Notes under the pieces: model-generated
Database searches by the model: none
Told to the model about the DNA's origin: nothing
What the model saw: the letters and a program-made list of their open reading frames with translations, nothing else
Position numbers and translations under genes: made by a program
Assembly (NCBI GenBank): GCA_024345305.1
Contig: BRON01000003.1
Coordinates: forward strand, 1 to 64,000
Direction of reading: 5' to 3'
Length of the DNA stretch: 64,000 nucleotides
Source: Mrakia gelida
Taxonomy: Eukaryota; Basidiomycota; Tremellomycetes; Cystofilobasidiales; Mrakiaceae
Shown here: positions 58,701 through 64,000 of the stretch, piece by piece
How positions within the stretch are numbered: position 1 is the stretch's first letter
Layout of the letters: each line of letters opens with the position of its first letter

Positions 58701-60843
58701 TGCAACCCTCCTGAACGAGCTGCCGTCCAACAGAAGGAACGACCTCAGATGGAACAGTTCATTCGACATCTCATCCACGACATCCTGCTCAAGAAGACGG
58801 TCGACAAGGTCCTCAAACTCCTTCGAAAGTTGCACTGGGAGGATCCGAACGTGAGCTCGACGCGTCCCTCTCTCTTCTTACTCGACCCAGCTGACTCGAA
58901 CTTTCTCATCATCTCTCCAGGTCGTTCGAATCCTCCACAAGGCCTTCACCAAAGTCTGGAAGCTCAAGTTCTCGAACATCGGAGCTCTCGCGATCCTCGT
59001 CTTCGAGATCGCTCGACACCACTCCGATTTCGCTACCGGAGTCGTCGATCAGGTCCTGGAGGATATTCGAGCTGGGCTGGAGGTGAGTCCCTTCGACCTC
59101 TACATCGCTCTCGTCTGCCGTGGACGCTGACGCCTTTCTCTCCCTTCCCTCGCAGACCAACATCTTCAAGCACAACCAACGCCGAATTGCGACCATCAAG
59201 TACCTCGGCGAGCTTCACTACTACCGACAAGTCAGCTCCCCAGTCATCTTCGACGTTCTCTGGTCTCTGATCACCTTCGGACACTGTCAGTCTCCCTTCC
59301 TCCTCGTCCTCTCGCGAGCGAACACGTCCGACCTCTGACGCGTCTCCTCATCTGCTCCTGCTCCCCAGCCGAGCCCATCCCCATCCCTGGTCGCTCCTGC
59401 CCCGTCGACTCTGCCGACGACTTCTTCCGAGTCCGACTGATCTGCACGCTTCTCGATACCTGCGGGATGTGCTTCGACAAGGGATCGACCAAGAAGAAGC
59501 TGGACCAATTCCTCACTATCTTCCAGGCTAGTCTCGCTCGCTTTTCTCGTTGCCTCTTCGACTCAAGCTGACTTCCTTCCCCTCTCCTCTTCAGCTCTAC
59601 GTTATGTGCAAGAAGGACGCTCCGATGGACGTCGACTTCATGATCTCCGACACGTTCGACGTTCGTTCCCTCCCCGCTTCTTTTCCAACTCTCTCTCTCC
59701 CTCTGCAGATGACGACGCTGACGTCTCTCCCTTCCTTCTTCAGGCTATCCGACCCGACCTCGTACCTTTCAAAACCTTCGAGGACGCTGGTGCTGCCGTC
59801 GACGAGCTTCTCGCGTCTCAGGCTCTTGCGACAAGTGAGTCTGCGATCCAGTCTTCGAGTTGATGTCGAGGCCGCGACTAACCTCGTTCCTTCTTCTCCT
59901 CGTTCTTTCTTCTCTCAGCCGCTGGTGACAACGAGAGTGACGCCTCTGGGAGTGAGAACGGCGACGACGAACGACGCGGAGACGATCTCGAGGGAGAAGG
60001 AGACGCCAACGGTTTGGCTGACGAGGTGAGTCGCACGCCCCTCCCTTCTCGTCCCGCCAATCGCGACCTCACAACTCACTCCTCACTTTTCTTTCCGTCT
60101 TTCCCTCAGCTCGACTCCGAGGAGGAATCCGAATCGTCCGACGACGAAGTGGACGACGACCTCGTCCTTCAACGACTCGCCAAAGCTCAGGCTCTCGCTC
60201 GGGAGGAGGAGGACGCTTTCAACCGAGAGTTCTCCAAGATGCTCCTCGAACAGTCGGAACCCAAGAAGGGAGACAGGAAGTCCAACGTCCCCATCTTCGA
60301 CTCGGCGGTTCCTCTCATGAGGAAGGCGAGGACGACGAACAAGATGCTCGAGGAGGAGTCGACCGTCGTCGCTCCTACCGAGGAGGCGTCGGGGTTGATG
60401 AAGTTCATGCTTCTGACGAAGAAGGGGAACAAACCTCAGGTGAGTCTTTTCGCCTCTTCTCGACGTCGCGAAGTTCTTTCTTGCTCTTCGAAGCTCACTT
60501 TCCTTCTCGTCTCTCTCCCTCGCTCGCTCGCTCATTCGAACAGACTCGCATGATGGACATCCCCTTCGACTCTCCCATCGCCGTCAACACTCGATCCAAC
60601 CAGATGCTCGACAAGCTCGAGCAGCAGCAGATGAAGTCGCTCGTTCTCAAGCACGAGGAGAGGCAGGAGCTGGGAGAGAAACAATGTTCGTCTCGTCTCG
60701 CCGCTTCCCTCCAACTCCTCCTCTTCCCACCTCACCTTCCCCTCGCTGACCTCCTCCCTCTCCCGTTCGTCTTATTTCCAACAGCCATCGAAGCTCTCGC
60801 CCGAGCTCGAGGGATCAAGCTCAAGTTCGTCGGAGGGCCGTAG
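55725..60843 (+). CDS. UPF2: Nonsense-mediated mRNA decay factor UPF2
   Basis: The NMD scaffold that joins UPF1 and UPF3, cytosolic. The start at 55725 gives MDPPLPSSSST and then a first MIF4G-like helical domain (KRHLSLLNRLRKNFSLEF, YAEEIVDACLEG, ILTALNSRLSPDVFSTPL, QRGVLRVLAEAEACGLR). An acidic linker (WEDEEERKFYEDIVDLSEF) follows. The second and third MIF4G repeats read FLNSKPSRKRVIKFLGAVPK, NIRYYCELAKFKV, LLLLLENAYYQ, FIRHLIHDILL, NIFKHNQRRIATIKYLGELH and FRVRLICTLLDTCGMCFD. An acidic Ser/Asp/Glu region (EEESESSDDEVDDD) and the UPF1-binding tail (LMKFMLLTKKGNKPQTRM ... KHEERQELGEK) end the protein at 60841-60843. About eighteen introns, all short. Neither its size nor any domain is unusual. 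Confidence 0.93.
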
Positions 60844-61412
60844 CGGATCGATTCGGGGTCTCGTTCTTCCCTTCGAGATCCTCTCCTCCCTCGTTTCTGG
60901 CGGTGGTTTCTTCTCTCTCCGTCGTCTTTTGTGGTCGTCAGTTTGAGCGTGGTGTGGGAAGGTTGTAGCTTTCAGAGCTCTCCTTTGAGTGGTTGGGTTG
61001 ATCGTCTTCGAAGGACGTCGACCGAGGCGAGAGGGGAGGGGTCGCTGGGGTTTCGTTTGTTTCTTCGATACCTTCGCGTGCAGTCCAGGTTCGCTTTGCT
61101 AGTTCTTGCACTTGTATTTCTTTGTTGATGCCTATGTAGCTCTCTTTCTCGCATTTTTGGGGTACTCTGGGGCGGACAGGCGACGAGCAGCCGAGGAGCG
61201 TCGAGAACGACGCGTCTGAGCAATTTTCTCCGCACTTTTTCGAGCGCGAAAAACTCCACGATCTCTCATCAACTCAGTCCCATACCTCAGCACTCCAAAA
61301 CATACCTCCAACAAGAAAAAACTCTCATCGCCAGGCATCTCCGAAATCTCCCTCGCTGCCTCCTCCTCTTTCGACCTCAACCACCCACCCTCCCTTCCCT
61401 TCCTAGCCAAAC
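60844..61412. other. Intergenic region, UPF2 to ATP15
   Basis: These 569 bp contain CGACGCGTCTGAG near 61205 and a C/T-rich leader up to the next ATG. The sequence up to 61140 looks like a UPF2 3' end. No gene is seen. Confidence 0.5.
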
Positions 61413-62308
61413 ATGTCTTCCTGGAGAGCGGTTATGACGTTCGTTCTTCCCTCTCCCCCTTTCTCTCCATCCTCTCTCACTCCTCCCCAAGCTCACACCT
61501 TTTGTTTTGGTTCGTCTCTGCAGCTACAACAAGTACTCGCAGGTTGCTGCCCGAGCGATCCGATCTGGCCTCAAGGAGTCTGAGCGAATCAAGGCCGACA
61601 AGCGAGCGTTGGTCACCCTCAAGAAGCAGGTTTGGGATCACGGAAACCCTTCGGAGTCGGTGAGTGATCTGTGTTCGAGTTCTTTGTTTGGGGAGGGGAC
61701 GGAAAGGGGGCAGAGGTAGAGGGATGGAGGGAGGAAAGAGTTGAAGATGGGAAGGAGGAAGGAGATTCGTCGACGGATCTCTCCTGCTCGGGAAGGCTCT
61801 ACTTCGACGAGGTCGAGCTTGCTGCGACCGTTAGGAAGGTTTGGAGTGACATGCTGTACGTGGGAGTAGGGAGGAGGACGTCCCGGAGGAAGGATGAGTC
61901 GTCGGAGGAAGGAGGAGCTCGCGAGGTCAAAGAGGAAGGAGGAAGGGAGAGCTGTCTTTGCGATGAGCTCTCCTCCTTCCTAGGTTTCGGCTCAGGATGC
62001 GCGGATCTCATTCTCGGGTACAGAAGGTCCCCTTGCATACCAGGGCATCTTTTTTGCCCGGTCGTTTTTGGATCTGCAGGGAGGGAGGGAGGGAAGCAAG
62101 AGCAAGAGCTCGCAGACCTCCCTTCCTTCTCTTCCTCCCTTCCTCCTTCCCTTCCTCCCACCTCCATCACCTCTTCTATATCCCTTCCAAACACCCGAAC
62201 TAGAAGCTGACTCTTTTCCTCTTACGTCTTATATAGAAATTCGTCGACCCCGAGCAGCAGAAGGCCGCTGAGGCAGCCAACCAGAAGAAGCCCACCGCCG
62301 CCGTGTAG
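61413..62308 (+). CDS. ATP15: Mitochondrial ATP synthase F1 subunit epsilon
   Basis: A small central-stalk subunit of mitochondrial ATP synthase. The first exon ATG TCT TCC TGG AGA GCG GTT ATG AC (61413-61438) splices through a GTTCGT donor to CTACAACAAG, giving MSSWRAVMTYNKYSQVAARA, the family pattern W-x-n-Y-x-x-Y-x-x-x-A-A. IRSGLKESERIKADKRALV follows. A long intron (61660-62236) leads to the third exon KFVDPEQQKAAEAANQKKP and the stop at 62306-62308. The length, about 78 residues, fits the family. The intron is 577 nt where most here are under 110, with acceptor TATATAG. Confidence 0.85.
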
Positions 62309-62981
62309 TCGACCAACCGGCCTATTCAAAACGACGAACGAGGGAGGGAGTGGAGTTAGGGTGGGTAGAAAAGAGGGGAGAAGAGAATGGAATGTTCATA
62401 AGTTCGTATCCTCAGCTCGGCGTTTCGGAACGAGAGAAGGAGGAGAATGAGGAGGAGGTTGAGCGTCGAGCGTCGAGCGTCGAGCGAGCGGAAGGAGGAG
62501 CGCGAGAGAAGAGATGGGCTCGGTCGTTCCTCCGGGTCCACAAGTCGAGTGAGCTGTTGCTGGCCTTCCGAGAGGGACTGAAACGTGGTCTAGGGAGCCA
62601 AGGAGACATCGTTCGAAGAGGCGAGGCGCGAAAAGGGAGGGGGAAGGGAGAGAAAGGAGCCAGAGAGCTCGGATCGACCTCCGTCATTCCCTCGTGAAGG
62701 GCTGTCAGAGCTCGCTCTGGACCACGACGTTCCTTCGGAAAACTTTCCTCAGTTTCACTGGTGAAGGAGAGTACGTGGTTGAAAGGAGCGATCGATTAGG
62801 AGGGCGATAGTAAAGAGCAAAGGAGAGAGAGGGTGTGGGACGCAATGAAAGAGCGCACGCTCGTCGAACGAACAACGAGAGAGTTCGGATAGCAAAAGGA
62901 GAGTAGCCAAGAGTGAGTGATCGAAGAGTCCTTGGACGAGTCAAAAAGAAGGATGAAGGGAGACGAGATTCTTCAGAGCTC
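62309..62981. other. Convergent 3' intergenic region, ATP15 / CDA3
   Basis: These 673 bp hold an AG-rich + strand with a small repeat (GAGCGTCGA three times, near 62461-62485). No coding gene is recognised. Confidence 0.5.
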
Positions 62982-64000
62982 TCAGGTACAAACCCACGTC
63001 GCGTCCTTCACTCCAGGCTCTCCAACGACGGTCTGCTCGTCGCCAAAACGAAAACGAGTCAGCGTTTCGCCTCGTGCGAGAGAAATAAGACGACGAAGGG
63101 GTACTCACATAGGCCTGATCGTGCGTCAAACCAAGACACGCGTCGACGGTCGAAACGATGTACTGAGTCGTTTTGAGTTCGGCGAGAGCGTAGGGGAGGA
63201 CGGTTGCGATGGCTGAGAACGAAGACAGACACTAAGGTCAGTCTAATTTGGAGTGAGGAGAACGGAAAGGGAGGCGCACTCTGCTCGATGGGCTGATTGA
63301 AGAAAAGGAAGAAAGACGCGTTGTAGATTTATGTTAGCTTGCCTCGCTCGCTTGTTCTTGCTCTGAGAGTGAGATAGAAGCTAACGCTATGCTGAAGCAT
63401 GAGATGGGACTCGGGGTAAGTTTTGCAGCTCTGGTCGTCGAGAGAAGGGAAGGGTCAGTGATCTCGTGGAGACGGTGGAGTCGTCGACACACGCATCGAG
63501 GGGGGTTCCAGACTCACCGAATCGTAAAGCTGAGTCTGGAACGAAGCGATCGACCCATCGGCGTCCTGAGAGTCTGAGTCCCAGAGAAAGACGTGAGTGT
63601 ATCCTCTCTGCGTCGAAGGAAAGAGAAGGAAATTGAGAGCCGGAGGGAAGTCAGTTCAACGCATCTCGCTCGCTCGCCCCTCCCTCCTTCCCCTCCCCAC
63701 GTTCGCACTCACCTGAGCCAAAATATCAAACAAAAGATCCGAAGTGTTCCCGTAAGGAGGACGGAAGAACCTAGGGACGACTCCCAAGATCTTGGTGAAA
63801 GCGATTTCAACCTTTTCCAACTCGCTCGTGATGTTTTCGGCGTCCCTGCGAGCCAATCAACGAAACGGATGACGTTCAGTCGACGAAGAAGGAGACCGAG
63901 GAGAGTGAGAGGAGATCGTGCTTACAGGACAGACATATCGAGATGGGCCCATCCATGATTCCCGAGGGTGTGATTCGCTGCGTAGAGTTCTTTGATCGTG
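62982..64000 (-). CDS. Chitin deacetylase 3 (CE4), partial at window end
   Basis: The 3' part of a third polysaccharide deacetylase gene. From the window end inward the minus strand reads TIKELYAANHTLGNHGWAHL (motif 2 region; HGWAH in place of the usual SH-x-W-S-H). NITSELEKVEIAFTKILGVV, RFFRPPYGNTSDLLFDILAQ (motif 3) and YTHVFLWDSDSQDADG with SIASFQTQLYDS (motif 4) follow. The last exons are AIATVLPYALAELKTTQYIV, STVDACLGLTHDQAY, and TVVGEPGVKDATWVCT with the stop at 62982-62984. The signal peptide and motif 1 lie beyond the window. It is much closer to CDA2 than to CDA1. The Ser-to-Asn change before the first metal His of motif 2 (NHGWAH) is seen here only. Confidence 0.85.

Noticed and set aside
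61671..62210. Long open frame inside the ATP15 intron as a separate gene
   Set aside because: It is low-complexity, rich in Gly, Glu, Arg and Ser, lacks a recognisable domain and lies wholly between two clear ATP15 exons.
1..64000. tRNA, rRNA, snRNA and CRISPR features
   Set aside because: I scanned for A/B-box pairs, conserved rRNA and snRNA cores and regularly spaced repeats and found none convincing. The only tandem array is the 330-bp subtelomeric one, which is not CRISPR-like.

Overview
The window is the left end of a chromosome from an intron-rich basidiomycete fungus. It begins with telomeric repeats (CCCTAA on the + strand, so TTAGGG on the other). The genes are cut by many short introns, mostly 60-110 nt, with GT(G/A/T)(A/C)GT-type donors, a CTGAC-like branch site and a CAG or TAG acceptor. 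The proteins are plainly fungal: a Zn2Cys6 regulator, chitin deacetylases, pyruvate decarboxylase and a telomere-linked helicase. A Pucciniomycotina (Microbotryomycete-like) yeast fits the intron style and base composition, but that placement is inference.

Bases 1-13000 are telomere and subtelomere. In order they hold the telomere tract with a few CCCTAG variants, a tract of about 360 bp with no G on the + strand, an array of roughly 330-bp tandem repeats, and a truncated copy of the 5' end of a telomere-linked RecQ-type helicase gene. A complete-looking telomere-linked helicase gene (about 3168-10984, minus strand, read toward the telomere) follows. Its first 308 bp are about 98% identical to the truncated copy, which lies 8.0 kb closer to the telomere, so the region looks like the remains of a head-to-tail array. 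Upstream of the helicase is a gene-free stretch with nested palindromes and a duplicated 135-bp block.

From about 12 kb the content is ordinary core genome: an alpha/beta hydrolase (-), the nuclear-basket nucleoporin TPR/Mlp1 (+), a conserved secreted protein (+), pyruvate decarboxylase (-), TFIID subunit TAF1 (+), a Zn2Cys6 regulator (-), an unrecognised coiled-coil protein (-), spliceosomal SmB (+), a mitochondrial-type MoaB/CinA-like molybdopterin-binding protein (+), chitin deacetylase 1 (+), an unresolved region with a Cys-rich zinc-binding protein (-), a p24/TMED cargo receptor (-), a MYND-finger protein (+), chitin deacetylase 2 (+), the NMD factor UPF2 (+), mitochondrial ATP synthase subunit epsilon (+) and a third chitin deacetylase (-) cut by the window end.

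The genes do not form one pathway. The recurring themes are gene-expression machinery (TAF1, SmB, UPF2, TPR), cell-wall chitin modification (three deacetylases within 19 kb) and a subtelomeric helicase array. Exon boundaries were read by eye from reading frame, splice signals and family similarity. Gene spans are therefore more reliable than individual small exons.
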